NCBI RefSeq assembly: GCF_000821065.1
Contig: NZ_CDGG01000001.1
Coordinates: forward strand, 2,728,001-2,792,000
Reading direction: 5' to 3'
Source: Oceanobacillus oncorhynchi
GTDB lineage: Bacteria; Bacillota; Bacilli; Bacillales; Amphibacillaceae
Length of the DNA: 64,000 nt
This document shows, one piece after another, positions 53,886-62,935 of the stretch; within the stretch, counting starts at the first letter, position 1; each line of letters starts with the position of its first letter. The notes under the pieces were generated by a model. It saw only the letters and a program-made list of their open reading frames with translations. It made no database searches and was not told the origin of the DNA. The translations under genes were made by a program, and so were the position numbers.

Positions 53886-54589
53886 TGAAAAATGAAAAAA
53901 TGGGGTATTTGTATCGCTTCAGAGCATTGCTTTATAAGGACATTTGTGATTTGCGCTGGAATGGGCAGGTGCTCTTTAACCTGATTACAGGTGCTATTTT
54001 GATTTCGTTGTTTGCCTTGCTCCCACACGGGGAAATTCCGATTTCGTTTGTGTTTGCATTTGTTTTTGGGATGCTGACATTGCTGATGCAGGGGAATTTA
54101 GTAGTAGAAGAAAAGGAGCAAGGAACCATCCGGCGTTTGAAGCAGGCTGGATTCTCGCTAAAAGAAATTCTGTTTTCTAAAATGATGATAACATTTATGA
54201 CAACGGTCCTCATATTGATTCTTTTCTTTGTACTTTATGGAAATCATATGCTGTTTCATTTGCAACTATTTATACTTGTTTTGCCTATTATAATGATAAT
54301 GTTAGTCGCAGGTACTTTTTTAGGAATAAAAACAAAGAACACAATTGAAGTCAGTCTTTATGGATCGCCAATCATGATATTCTATTTTTTCTTGGAAGGT
54401 CTTTTGATGAATAGCAGCCGGGAGGGGATGCCCTGGTTAGCTATTTTTCCAAATTATCATATTCATTATGGAATTGACCAGATCTATAACAAGGAGCCGT
54501 TTCTTTGTTATTTAACGGTACCAGTGATTTGGATGGCAGTGGGAATAGTAGTGTTTATAACCTGGTATAAAAAGCAGCATTTTAACTAG
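53882..54589 (+). CDS. ABC-2 type permease
   Basis: This 235-residue protein has six membrane helices, an N-terminal cytosolic start (YRFRALLYKDICDLRWNGQ) and the ABC-2 segment VVEEKEQGTIRRLKQAGFSLKEIL (split around 72-95). It is coupled by an ATGA overlap to the ABC-LytTR gene. No intact ATPase lies in the operon, so it must use one from elsewhere or work without ATP hydrolysis. Confidence 0.82.
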   Translation: MMKNEKMGYLYRFRALLYKDICDLRWNGQVLFNLITGAILISLFALLPHGEIPISFVFAFVFGMLTLLMQGNLVVEEKEQGTIRRLKQAGFSLKEILFSKMMITFMTTVLILILFFVLYGNHMLFHLQLFILVLPIIMIMLVAGTFLGIKTKNTIEVSLYGSPIMIFYFFLEGLLMNSSREGMPWLAIFPNYHIHYGIDQIYNKEPFLCYLTVPVIWMAVGIVVFITWYKKQHFN

Positions 54590-54604
54590 GAAAGTAAATC
54601 CATT

Positions 54605-54633
54605 AAAACAGCAGATGAGTTATCTGCTGTTTT
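54605..54633 (+). terminator. Terminator after the ABC-2 permease gene
   Basis: AAAACAGCAGAT and ATCTGCTGTTTTT are perfect arms around a short loop. Confidence 0.8.
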
Positions 54634-55005
54634 TAGTTAGCTAGGATAGTTATTAGATTTTCCTAGTTTCCTAATAAATACAACAAAGGCTTTCGTCCAG
54701 AGGAATAATGTAAGCTAAGGTTTCTAAGAGATTTTAAGAAATAAGCGCTGCACTCTTGAAATGATTAAAAGGCTGAATTTTTTGTGAGTTAAATAAAAAG
54801 ATTCAAATATAAGATATAAGTACTAAACGTATGCTTTTGTATGATGAGGTATAAAAGATTCAACTATTTGCTGATTTATCCGATTATTTGCCGGCTTACG
54901 CCATTTGAAGGAGTTGTGATAGAAAGGTAGAATGTAATTTGTCATGAAAAAATTCCTTTTAAAAGAGGATATAGGCTTATTTTACATACTTTAGAAAGGG
55001 GAGCA
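54634..55005. other. Intergenic region without recognised gene
   Basis: This AT-rich gap of about 370 bases holds no supported gene or RNA motif. It contains the promoter region of the betaine-type binding protein. Confidence 0.35.
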
Positions 55006-55926
55006 ATGGTTATGATGAAGAAAGTAAAGGGACTTGGATTTATTCTTTCTATTTTAGCTGTATTCTTACTTGCGGCTTGTGGAGGTTCTGATGATGAATC
55101 TACTGGAGAGGACGGCGAAACAAATTACAGTGAAGCGGTAGATTATACGATTATTGGTATTGAACCCGGAGCCGGGATTTCTGTAGCTACGGAAAATGCT
55201 CTAGAAGAATATGAGAATTTAGATGGCTGGGACGTGGAGATGTCATCTACCGGAGCAATGATGTCTGAGTTAGGAACAGCTATTGAGAATGAAGAACCAA
55301 TCGTTATTACTGGATGGAATCCGCATTGGATGTTTGCGCTTTATCCAGATATGAAGTACCTGGAAGATCCTCAAGAGATTTATGGGGGAGAAGAAACGCT
55401 TAATTCTTTAGCAAGACTGGGATTGGAAGACGATAATCCAGATGCTTATCAATTTATTGACCAGTTTGAATGGGAAGTAGAGGATATGGAAGAAATTATG
55501 TATGAAGCAGAAGAAACTGGTGAAGATATTGAAGATGTAGCGGTACAATGGGTAGAGGATAATCAAGACAGAGTAGATGCATGGGCAGAAGGAGTCAATG
55601 AAGGAAACGGTGCTGAAATAGAGCTTGCGTCTACACCATGGGATTCAGAGCGTGCTTCTTCCAACGTCGTAAAAGCGGCAATGGAACAGCATGGTTTTGA
55701 AGTGACCGTAACGGAGGTAGATGTAGCGGTTGTTTTTGAATCGGTTGCTTCTGGCGATGTCGATGCTACTTTAGCTGCCTGGTTACCATTAACACATAGT
55801 GAATTCTATGAAGCGAATCAGGACAACTTTGAAGATTTAGGACCTAATTTAGAAGGCGCTAAAATTGGTCTTGTCGTTCCTGAATACATGGATATTGATT
55901 CGATTGAGGATTTAGAGGCAAACTAA
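55006..55926 (+). CDS. Glycine betaine-type binding lipoprotein (OpuAC family), orphan
   Basis: This 306-residue lipoprotein has a lipobox LLAACG after a signal peptide, then a short acidic linker and a type-II binding fold of the OpuAC/ProX family (TGWNPHWMFALYPDMKYLEDP, split around residues 103-123, and the LAAWLPLTHSEFYE region). Trp residues fit a cage for a quaternary ammonium ligand. No ATPase or permease gene is beside it, and a terminator follows. The protein is very acidic. Confidence 0.87.
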   Translation: MVMMKKVKGLGFILSILAVFLLAACGGSDDESTGEDGETNYSEAVDYTIIGIEPGAGISVATENALEEYENLDGWDVEMSSTGAMMSELGTAIENEEPIVITGWNPHWMFALYPDMKYLEDPQEIYGGEETLNSLARLGLEDDNPDAYQFIDQFEWEVEDMEEIMYEAEETGEDIEDVAVQWVEDNQDRVDAWAEGVNEGNGAEIELASTPWDSERASSNVVKAAMEQHGFEVTVTEVDVAVVFESVASGDVDATLAAWLPLTHSEFYEANQDNFEDLGPNLEGAKIGLVVPEYMDIDSIEDLEAN

Positions 55927-55946
55927 AAATAATTCAATAAAAGAGG

Positions 55947-56002
55947 AAAGCCTTATACGAAAAGAATCGGCTAATTCGCAGATTCATTCGTATAAGGTTT
56001 TT
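55947..56002 (+). terminator. Terminator after the betaine-binding gene
   Basis: AAAGCCTTATACGA and TCGTATAAGGTTTTT pair across a 27-base loop that contains a further small hairpin. Confidence 0.75.
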
Positions 56003-56152
56003 CATTTTCACACCCGAATAATCTAAAGGAAGAAAAAACACATAACCCTCGCTACATTCTTTTCAAACCTCCAGTATATGATTTAATATAGAGGAAGGAG
56101 CTGAAATGAAACTTACATAATTTATAATATGTACAAACAGGGGGTGCAAATT

Positions 56153-56608
56153 TTGAGAACTGGAGAAGTAAAATATAATGTCAGTATTGTGTTTATTATC
56201 ATTGCTATTCTATCATATGCTCTTTTGGCAATGAATTCCTACAGTATGCTTGGCAACATAGAATCTGACGGAGAATTCCGGGAATATATTGAGGAAAATC
56301 TGCAAGCGGCTGGAGATGATCTTGGAGGAATAACACTGGAAGAACAGATAGAAATTTTTAGCAGCATCATAACATTTGTGATTATTATTTCGATTATCTA
56401 TGCCTTGTTAGGCATTGTCGCTGCCGTTTTTTTAACGAAAAAAATAAGAGTCAAGCTTACAGGGATTCTGCTGATTGTGCTAGGAGGATTAAGTGTTCTT
56501 TTGACGTTAGTTCTAGGAATTATTGGAATCTTAGGCAGTATTGGTTATCTTATTGCTGGTATAGTCACGGTGGTAAAGCATCGAAAAGCAGGGAATGTTA
56601 TAGGGTGA
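56153..56608 (+). CDS. DUF4064-like four-helix membrane protein
   Basis: This protein of about 151 residues has four membrane helices and an acidic external loop (ESDGEFREYIEENLQ). The pattern fits DUF4064, of unknown function. I choose TTG 56153, 7 bases after AGGGGGTG; the ATG at 56129 lies upstream of that site and the extra residues are not helical. Isolated gene. Confidence 0.65.
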   Translation: MRTGEVKYNVSIVFIIIAILSYALLAMNSYSMLGNIESDGEFREYIEENLQAAGDDLGGITLEEQIEIFSSIITFVIIISIIYALLGIVAAVFLTKKIRVKLTGILLIVLGGLSVLLTLVLGIIGILGSIGYLIAGIVTVVKHRKAGNVIG

Positions 56609-56909
56609 AGAGTAAAGAAGGGCAAATATCAGATAGTGGTATTTGCTCTTCTTAATGTATTTCCGGAAATAATAAAACCCACTATGGCAGGATTTCATTA
56701 ACAAAAATGAGAACATTATAAAAACGCGTTCGTCTAATGTTCACAAATTTGTTTAATAAAACCTGCTATACAAACAAATTCACTGGAATTAAAATGGTGT
56801 ATGGTATATATTTTTCATAGTGCTTAAAATTTATTACTTCTTGCTTTATCCTTATTTAAAGCAAAGGTATTCATTTCAGATAGATAGTTAAAAGGGGATT
56901 AGATTCGAA
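56609..56909. other. Intergenic region upstream of ctaB
   Basis: This 301-base AT-rich gap contains no supported gene. It should hold the ctaB promoter, but none is obvious. Confidence 0.35.
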
Positions 56910-57827
56910 ATGGCAGAAACAATCAATGGACAAAATCAAAAAACGCCATTATTAAAGATACTTTCGCAAACAGTGAAGACAGGTATTATACGCTCCAACC
57001 TGGTTCCGATGTTTGCAGGATTAACATTGTCTTTATACACGTACCAGATTAGTATTACAGACAAGCTCTTGGAAATCTTATTTGCGTTTTTAGGTTCTAT
57101 TTTCGTGATAGGAGCAGCTGGAGCTTTCAATAATTTATACGATCGGGAAATCGATGCAATTATGAAAAGAACACAAGGCCGGCCGACAGTTACAGGGGAA
57201 ATCAAGCCTGGAACAGTGCTATGGCTCGGTATCATCATGGCTGTAGCTGGAATTATCCTGCTTTGTTTGACAACACCGCTGGCAGGGCTATTAGGCTTTC
57301 TGGGACTGTTTTTTTATGTTTTCCCATATACGATGTGGAGTAAGCGGAGAACCGTATATAATACAGAAATCGGCAGTATCTCTGGAGCGATGCCTCCTTT
57401 AATCGGGTGGGCTGCGATGTATCCGGATATTACGCATCCGGCGATTTTAGGTCTTTTTGTTATTGCAGTTATTTGGCAAATGCCGCATTTTTATTCGATC
57501 GCAATTCGAAGACATGAGGAGTATCAAGCAGCTGGAATTCCGATGCTTCCTGTTGTAAAAGGAGTCAGACGGACTTATATCCAGACGAATATTTATTTAA
57601 TCGTGATGTTTGGTATCAGCTTTTTATTGAGCTCATTAAGTGTCGGGCTGATGCTTGTATCTCTTATAATGAGTCTCGGCTGGCTTATGTTGAGTGTTTT
57701 TGGCTATCAGCGAATGGACTCAGAAAAATGGGCAAAATCAATGTTTATTTATTCCTTGATTCATATGACGGTTGTTTTTTCAACCGTGATTATTTATTCG
57801 TTGATGGGGATTATTTTTAAATTGTAG
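56910..57827 (+). CDS. ctaB: Protoheme IX farnesyltransferase (heme O synthase, CtaB)
   Basis: This 305-residue UbiA-type prenyltransferase has about nine membrane helices. Its first Asp-rich motif is FNNLYDREIDAIMKRTQGRP, with a second conserved loop around PHFYSIAIRRHEEYQAAGIPML. It makes heme O from protoheme and farnesyl diphosphate for cytochrome oxidases. The ctaA/ctaC-G genes are not here, so it is unlinked. A perfect terminator follows. Confidence 0.93.
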   Translation: MAETINGQNQKTPLLKILSQTVKTGIIRSNLVPMFAGLTLSLYTYQISITDKLLEILFAFLGSIFVIGAAGAFNNLYDREIDAIMKRTQGRPTVTGEIKPGTVLWLGIIMAVAGIILLCLTTPLAGLLGFLGLFFYVFPYTMWSKRRTVYNTEIGSISGAMPPLIGWAAMYPDITHPAILGLFVIAVIWQMPHFYSIAIRRHEEYQAAGIPMLPVVKGVRRTYIQTNIYLIVMFGISFLLSSLSVGLMLVSLIMSLGWLMLSVFGYQRMDSEKWAKSMFIYSLIHMTVVFSTVIIYSLMGIIFKL

Positions 57828-57892
57828 TGTAAATGAAAATATGAAATTGATTCATCAAAAAAGCTGCTCTTTTGAAAAGAAATTGTTGAATC

Positions 57893-57940
57893 TAATAAGA
57901 AATCCAAACACTTTTTTGAAGGTGTTTGGATTTCTTATTA
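57893..57940. terminator. Bidirectional terminator after ctaB
   Basis: Perfect 19-base arms (57893-57911 and 57922-57940) flank a 10-base loop; it also ends the minus-strand arsB remnant. Confidence 0.88.
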
Positions 57941-58795
57941 GCGGATTTTTTAAAAAATAACCAGAGTCAGATACAGTCCGAGCAGCGTAATAAAGAGAAT
58001 AGGGAAAGTTAAAATAATACCAATGTATATGGATTGGGAAACGCTGGCCTCACCTCCGCCCTTGCCGTCCTGATTCAGGCTGCTGCTGATCAAGGATTAT
58101 TCGCTGCCACGTTTGCCATGGGCTTTCTCGCAGCAGTCCTGTCATCTGTAATGAATAATTTGCCTACGGTGATGATTGATGCGCTTGCTATAGCGGAAAC
58201 AAATACAACGGGGATTCTAAGAGAGGCACTTATTTATGCAAATGTCATCGGATCTGATTTAGGGCCGAAAATTACGCCGATAGGCTCGCTCGCTACCTTG
58301 GTCTGGCTGCATGTGCTGTCACAAAAAGGGATAAAAATACTATGGGGAGAGTACTTTAAGATTGACATACATACCAATAGAAAAGATAACGATATTCCAT
58401 GGAGCGTTTGTAATTACATTCTTTGCATGGACAGCCGGACTGCGTCTTGCTAAAAGTATAAAAATCATTGCAATCAAGCCGGCAATGATGGAAACAGGAA
58501 TATGTATCCATTCACTTGTAAAGTATCCAATAATTAATAAGCCAAGAACATACCAGGATAAACGAAAGAGCTACCTATCCTTGATTGCTTCCGCTGGTTC
58601 CTTTAATTTGGATAAATCATATCTTTTTACTTTAGAGGTGGGATGATAGAGAGATGATCTTAAAATTTAAATAAAATGAATTCCTTTTTTATAGAAAATA
58701 GCTTTTAATAAGAACGTTTGTTTGATACAATGAACGGAACGACAGTTCGTATGAAGACGAAACCGAAATAACGAAACGAGAGGGGAGTGGGACCT

Positions 58796-60280
58796 ATGAC
58801 AAGAAAGCATACACCAAGTTATACGATTGAATTTCCTTTGCATATACCCCTTTGGCAACAGCATCGATTGGAAAAGAAATTCAACATCGCAAGAATGCTC
58901 TATAATGCTTGTCTGGGGGAAGCTCTGAAACGACATAAAACAGTGAAAAGTGATAAGCGTTATCGCGCATTGCTGAATGAACCTAAATCGAAAGAACGTC
59001 AAAAGAAATTAGCGGATATCCGTTTAGAATATGGCTTTTCTGCATATGGAATCCATCATTTTATAAAGAAAGCCCAACATAAATTCAAAGAACACATTGG
59101 CAGTTTGGAGGCTCAGAAACTAGCAACAAGGGCTTTTCAAACTGTTGAAAAGCTTCATTTTGGAAAAGCCAAAAAAGTACATTTCAAACATGCAAACGAT
59201 GATATTTCTATAGAAAACAAATCAAACCAAACTGGATTGAGATATAGAGAAGGAGAAATTCTTTGGGGCGATAAACCAACCAAGAGAATACCTAAACCAA
59301 AAAATTGGCTGTGCATGCCGGTTTCTCCTAAGGATGATGATGAATATGCCCATTTAGCTCTTAAGGACAGAACAAAATATGTGCGTATTCTAAAAAGAGA
59401 AATCCGTGGAAAAACACGCTATTTTGTTCAACTTATTCAAGAAGGTTATCCACCAGCCAAAAGAAATAGAAAAGTTGCTAATGACGAAACAAAACGTATT
59501 GGATTAGACATTGGTACATCTACGATTGCGATTAGCAGTGACAACCAAGTCGAACTTCGTGAACTTGCTCCAGCGTGTCACCATGATGAAAAAGAACTAA
59601 GAAGAATCCAACGCAAAATGGATAGGTCTAAACGAAGCACCAATCCGAACAACTTTCATGAAAATGGAACCATCAAAAAAGGCAGATTAACTTGGAATTA
59701 CTCCAAAAGATATGAAAGGCTGCGTGAAAAACAGAAAGAACACTATCGCAAAGCTGCTGGCAGGCGAAAAATGTCTCATGAGAAACTAGCAAACGATATA
59801 CTTTCTCTTGGTTCCGATATTCGAGTAGAAACCATGCGATTTCAATCATTACAAAAACGCGCGAAAAATACGACACGAAATAACACGAACGGAAAGATTA
59901 ATCAAAAAAAACGGTTTGGAAAATCCATTGCTAAGCGCGCCCCCGCAATGCTGCTCACTATTATAGAACGAAAATTGAATTATCGGAAAATTGAGATGAA
60001 GAAGGTAGATACTTATGCGATCAAAGCTAGTCAGTTTAATCATGTAACAGGAAAATACGAGAAGAAACAACTTTCAGAACGTTGGAATGATTTTGGAGAA
60101 TTTCGTATACAACGTGATTTATATAGCGCCTTTTTAATAGCTAATACAAATGAAACCCTTGATGCTGTTGATATCGATTTATGCCATGCTAAATGGAATC
60201 GTTTTATAGAACTGCATCATTCTGAAATAGAACGGTTAAAACAGAAGGGAAGTAAAACAATACTTTCGTTTATCGCTTAA
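58796..60280 (+). CDS. tnpB: RNA-guided endonuclease TnpB-family protein
   Basis: This 494-residue RuvC-type nuclease has catalytic residues in place: Asp in GLDIGTSTIAI (near residue 240), Glu in VETMRF and Asp in IQRDLYSAF near the C terminus. The usual CxxC...CxxC zinc finger is absent; this region reads KASQFNHVTGKYEKKQLSERW instead, so it belongs to the zinc-finger-free subgroup. TnpB proteins cut DNA guided by an omega-RNA and help the element persist. ATG 58796 follows GAGAGGGGAG. Confidence 0.88.
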   Translation: MTRKHTPSYTIEFPLHIPLWQQHRLEKKFNIARMLYNACLGEALKRHKTVKSDKRYRALLNEPKSKERQKKLADIRLEYGFSAYGIHHFIKKAQHKFKEHIGSLEAQKLATRAFQTVEKLHFGKAKKVHFKHANDDISIENKSNQTGLRYREGEILWGDKPTKRIPKPKNWLCMPVSPKDDDEYAHLALKDRTKYVRILKREIRGKTRYFVQLIQEGYPPAKRNRKVANDETKRIGLDIGTSTIAISSDNQVELRELAPACHHDEKELRRIQRKMDRSKRSTNPNNFHENGTIKKGRLTWNYSKRYERLREKQKEHYRKAAGRRKMSHEKLANDILSLGSDIRVETMRFQSLQKRAKNTTRNNTNGKINQKKRFGKSIAKRAPAMLLTIIERKLNYRKIEMKKVDTYAIKASQFNHVTGKYEKKQLSERWNDFGEFRIQRDLYSAFLIANTNETLDAVDIDLCHAKWNRFIELHHSEIERLKQKGSKTILSFIA

Positions 60281-60515
60281 AAAACAAACCTGATTGGTCA
60301 TGACAACGTCCAAGAGAAGCGGAACGACAAGCACACAAGAGGTCTTTTCAGGCTGACTTGGTGAAGTGCCTTGCAACCTCGCAATACGTCCGTAAATGTT
60401 TTAAGAGAATATACATCAGTATTTCAGTGGAAACTCTTTTTTATAGAAAGATCAGGGCACTGTTAAGAAGTGTATGAGTACCTTAGAACCCCACTGCTTT
60501 AGCTGTGGGAGTTGT
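60250..60515 (+). ncRNA. Candidate omega-RNA of the TnpB element
   Basis: Between the tnpB stop and the right end there are 230 non-coding bases ending in the terminal hairpin (60489-60511). TnpB omega-RNAs normally start in the 3' part of the gene and end at the right end, with the guide taken from the DNA beyond. The predicted guide would therefore begin near 60516-60526 (GCAGATTGCTAATG...), which is arsB sequence. The start is not defined. Confidence 0.5.
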
Positions 60516-61082
60516 CAGCAGATTGCTAATGATAAAAGGGAGGGAGGTTGTATCAGCAATAAATCCTCCGGCGATAATAAACGGAAAAATCATATGTGCT
60601 TTAAAATGCAGGTGCTGAACCATAGCCAGTACGATTGGTGTCAGGATAAGGGCTGCTCCGTCGTTGGCAAATAACGCGGCTACGATTGCGCCTAATGTAC
60701 CGACGTAAATAAACATTTTCAGGCCGTTTCCTTTGGCTGCTTTCGCCATATGCAGTGCAGCCCATTCAAATAAGCCAATCTCATCTAAAACTAAGGAGAT
60801 TAAAATAATGGCCACAAAGGCTAAGGTAGCATTCCAGGTAATGCCAACTACTTCCAGAACATCCTTCCATTCGACAACTCCAAATACAATGGCAAGAATT
60901 GCTCCGCCTGTTGCAGACCAGCCAATATTTAAATCTTTAGGCTGCCAAATGACGAAAATAAGTGTGATGAAAAAAATAATAAGTGCAAGTATAAGCGTAG
61001 GTGTCATGGTGATCTCCTTTATTTTAATTAACTGAAATGTAACTTATACAAACTATTAAAAATACAGACTTTCATTTTATCA

Positions 61083-61133
61083 AAAAAAGGATAGATTTAC
61101 ACTTAAACGAGGAGAAAAGTGAAACCTATCCTT
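61083..61133 (-). terminator. Terminator of the lipoprotein gene
   Basis: On the minus strand AAGGATAG and CTATCCTT pair, extended by partial pairing of GTTTCACTT and AAGTGTAAA, followed by a run of seven T. Confidence 0.75.
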
Positions 61134-61140
61134 ATATGTT

Positions 61141-62367
61141 TTATAAAATTTCTTCCAGCAGCCAGGACAAATTAAGGTCTTGATCCATCGGCCCCATCGA
61201 ATCATTGCTGGTGTTATTAACCTCATCAAATACATAGTTGTTAAAGTTGATGGTTACGTGCTCAACATCATTATAGTCAGCAAAGACTACCTCAAACGCT
61301 CTCTCCTCACCGGAAGGTAGAAAAATATCATACTCCAAATTGGGGAAATCAAATCCATTCGCTGTATCAGTTAAGGGAGAGGTCTCTTGGATCTGACCAT
61401 CATCCATTGTCCAGCTCAAACCAAACAAAAATGTTGAAAAACCAGCCATATCATAATCACGGTCATTTTTAATGACAAAGTTTGCTTTTATAAAAGAATT
61501 GCAGCTACGATCTTCATCTTCTGCAGCACAAAATTCATCAATAGATACACCGTCATATTCATCTAATCTTTCTGCTTCTTCCAGCGTAACACTTAAATCA
61601 TTAACTTCATATGTCTGCCCGAGAACATCGTGCCGGTCAAGCCGGTCTGTAAAAGGGTAGAGCAGACTATTATCGACAATCGGTGTATTTTCCATATCAC
61701 GTATCTCATCCATCGTTATATGATCAAAATCAACGGATTCCCATTCATTTTCATATTGCTCTCTTGTTATTCTCTCGGCTATGATGGTGCTGCTGATACT
61801 TCCATATTGCTCCATAGCGGCATGACCTTTTATCGGATAGGACCATATCACTGTATGAATATCATATTCCTGATCACTATAGGCAAATAAAAAATCAAGT
61901 ATTTTTTTCGTATCCTTTAAACGTTCTATATAAGTTGTTTCCGAATCTGCTTCGATATCTCCCAGCATGTTTACAGACAGCCCGTTTGTCTCTCCTCCGT
62001 CATCATCATATTGGGCAATCTCAGACACTAAATGACGCGGTTCCTCATAAAATCGCATTAACTTACCATCAGCTTCTCGTTTATCCAGTATATAAAAATC
62101 ATCTGAAACGAGTGTGGAATCCACGTTGGCAGTTTCTCCGAATTCCTCCAGTAAGAATTCCGCTGCGTCCCTCGGCAGCCCATCATCTAATTCATCCAGT
62201 TCTTTCTTCAGTTGTTCTGTTAATTCACTATTGTCTTCTGTGGTTTCTTTTATTTCGTCATCAGAAGCTTTGTCAGCAGTTTTATCCGACTGCTCCTCTG
62301 AATCGCTGCACCCGGCAAGGATAACAAATAAAATAATTATCAGACCGTAAAAAAATCTTTTTTTCAT
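61141..62367 (-). CDS. Secreted acidic lipoprotein (DUF5068-like)
   Basis: This 408-residue lipoprotein has a signal peptide and lipobox ILAGC (Cys20), followed by a long acidic low-complexity linker (residues 22-60) and a domain without a recognised catalytic motif. Layout fits DUF5068 lipoproteins of Bacillaceae; I am not certain of the family. Two Cys lie in CAAEDEDRSC and could form a disulfide. GGATGGAATTGG before the ATG is a weak site. Confidence 0.65.
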   Translation of the reverse strand: MKKRFFYGLIIILFVILAGCSDSEEQSDKTADKASDDEIKETTEDNSELTEQLKKELDELDDGLPRDAAEFLLEEFGETANVDSTLVSDDFYILDKREADGKLMRFYEEPRHLVSEIAQYDDDGGETNGLSVNMLGDIEADSETTYIERLKDTKKILDFLFAYSDQEYDIHTVIWSYPIKGHAAMEQYGSISSTIIAERITREQYENEWESVDFDHITMDEIRDMENTPIVDNSLLYPFTDRLDRHDVLGQTYEVNDLSVTLEEAERLDEYDGVSIDEFCAAEDEDRSCNSFIKANFVIKNDRDYDMAGFSTFLFGLSWTMDDGQIQETSPLTDTANGFDFPNLEYDIFLPSGEERAFEVVFADYNDVEHVTINFNNYVFDEVNNTSNDSMGPMDQDLNLSWLLEEIL

Positions 62368-62500
62368 CCAATTCCATCCTTTGTTTGAAAATTAATTCTT
62401 TTGCTAATTAAATATCGAAAAATAACTATATCCTACAATTCATTATTTGTTAACCCTTGGTCATAGTGGCATAGTTGAAAACATCAGCTGCTGTATTAGA

Positions 62501-62920
62501 TTACTTTACTATCAGCGCCGGGCAGTTCACCCGCTTCATCACTTTATGGCTGACACTTCCTAAAACCATCTCCTGAAGCGTATTTAAACCGCGGCTGCCG
62601 ATGATAACCATATCTACTTTTTGCTGATTGGCGTACTGAACAATTTCGGGACCGGGCTTTCCACGCAGAATCGTTGTTTGATAGGCTGCATTTGCCTGGT
62701 TTAGAACCTGGATGACTTTCGAATTCTTTTTACGGCGTTCTAAGTCAACGGCTTCACTGGAATTTGCATGGAGAACATCTGACTTTGATTTTTCAATATC
62801 AATGACATACACCACGTCAATAACGGATTCTTTATCAAATGAAGCCACTTTAACCGCTTCTTGAGCAGCACGCACCGCGTTTTCTGAACCATCTGAAGCA
62901 AGTAAGATATGTTTATACAT
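62501..62920 (-). CDS. Universal stress protein (UspA family)
   Basis: This 139-residue protein begins KHILLASDGSENAVRAAQ and ends with the ATP-binding motif GSRGLNTLQEMVLGSVSHKVMKR (G-2x-G-9x-G-S), so it belongs to the ATP-binding Usp group. It follows the SulP transporter gene by 15 bases, probably in one operon, a common partnership for SulP transporters. Confidence 0.9.
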   Translation of the reverse strand: MYKHILLASDGSENAVRAAQEAVKVASFDKESVIDVVYVIDIEKSKSDVLHANSSEAVDLERRKKNSKVIQVLNQANAAYQTTILRGKPGPEIVQYANQQKVDMVIIGSRGLNTLQEMVLGSVSHKVMKRVNCPALIVK

Positions 62921-62935
62921 GAAATATCTCTCCTT

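Larger units (their letters stand above)
58640..60525 (+). mobile_element. IS200/IS605-type element, TnpB only (IS1341-like)
   Basis: The element interrupts arsB. It carries a tnpB gene but no tnpA. The right end has a hairpin CCCACTGC/GC-T-GTGGG (60489-60510), followed by AGTTGTCA, a common end of Bacillus elements of this group. The left boundary is uncertain and lies between the last arsB codon (about 58622-58650) and the tnpB ribosome-binding site. No target duplication is expected for this family. Confidence 0.75.
57950..61007 (-). pseudogene. arsB: arsB (arsenite efflux) gene, broken by inversion, stop and TnpB insertion
   Basis: The N-terminal part (61007 to about 60519, minus) reads a normal ArsB to FIISNL. 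A TnpB element follows. About 48 residues are missing. The minus strand resumes as YDLSKLKEPAEAIKD with an in-frame TAG at 58573-58571, and runs through [14 protein letters not shown]. The next part, VYGLGNAGL...[17 protein letters not shown]...WGEYFK, is instead on the plus strand (about 58025-58364). The C-terminal tail [21 protein letters not shown] is again on the minus strand (58024-57950). So one internal piece has been inverted. Confidence 0.85.

Noticed and set aside
58034-58453. 139-codon plus-strand frame as a separate transporter gene
   Set aside because: It is the inverted internal segment of arsB followed by unrelated codons; it has no start signal and cannot fold alone.
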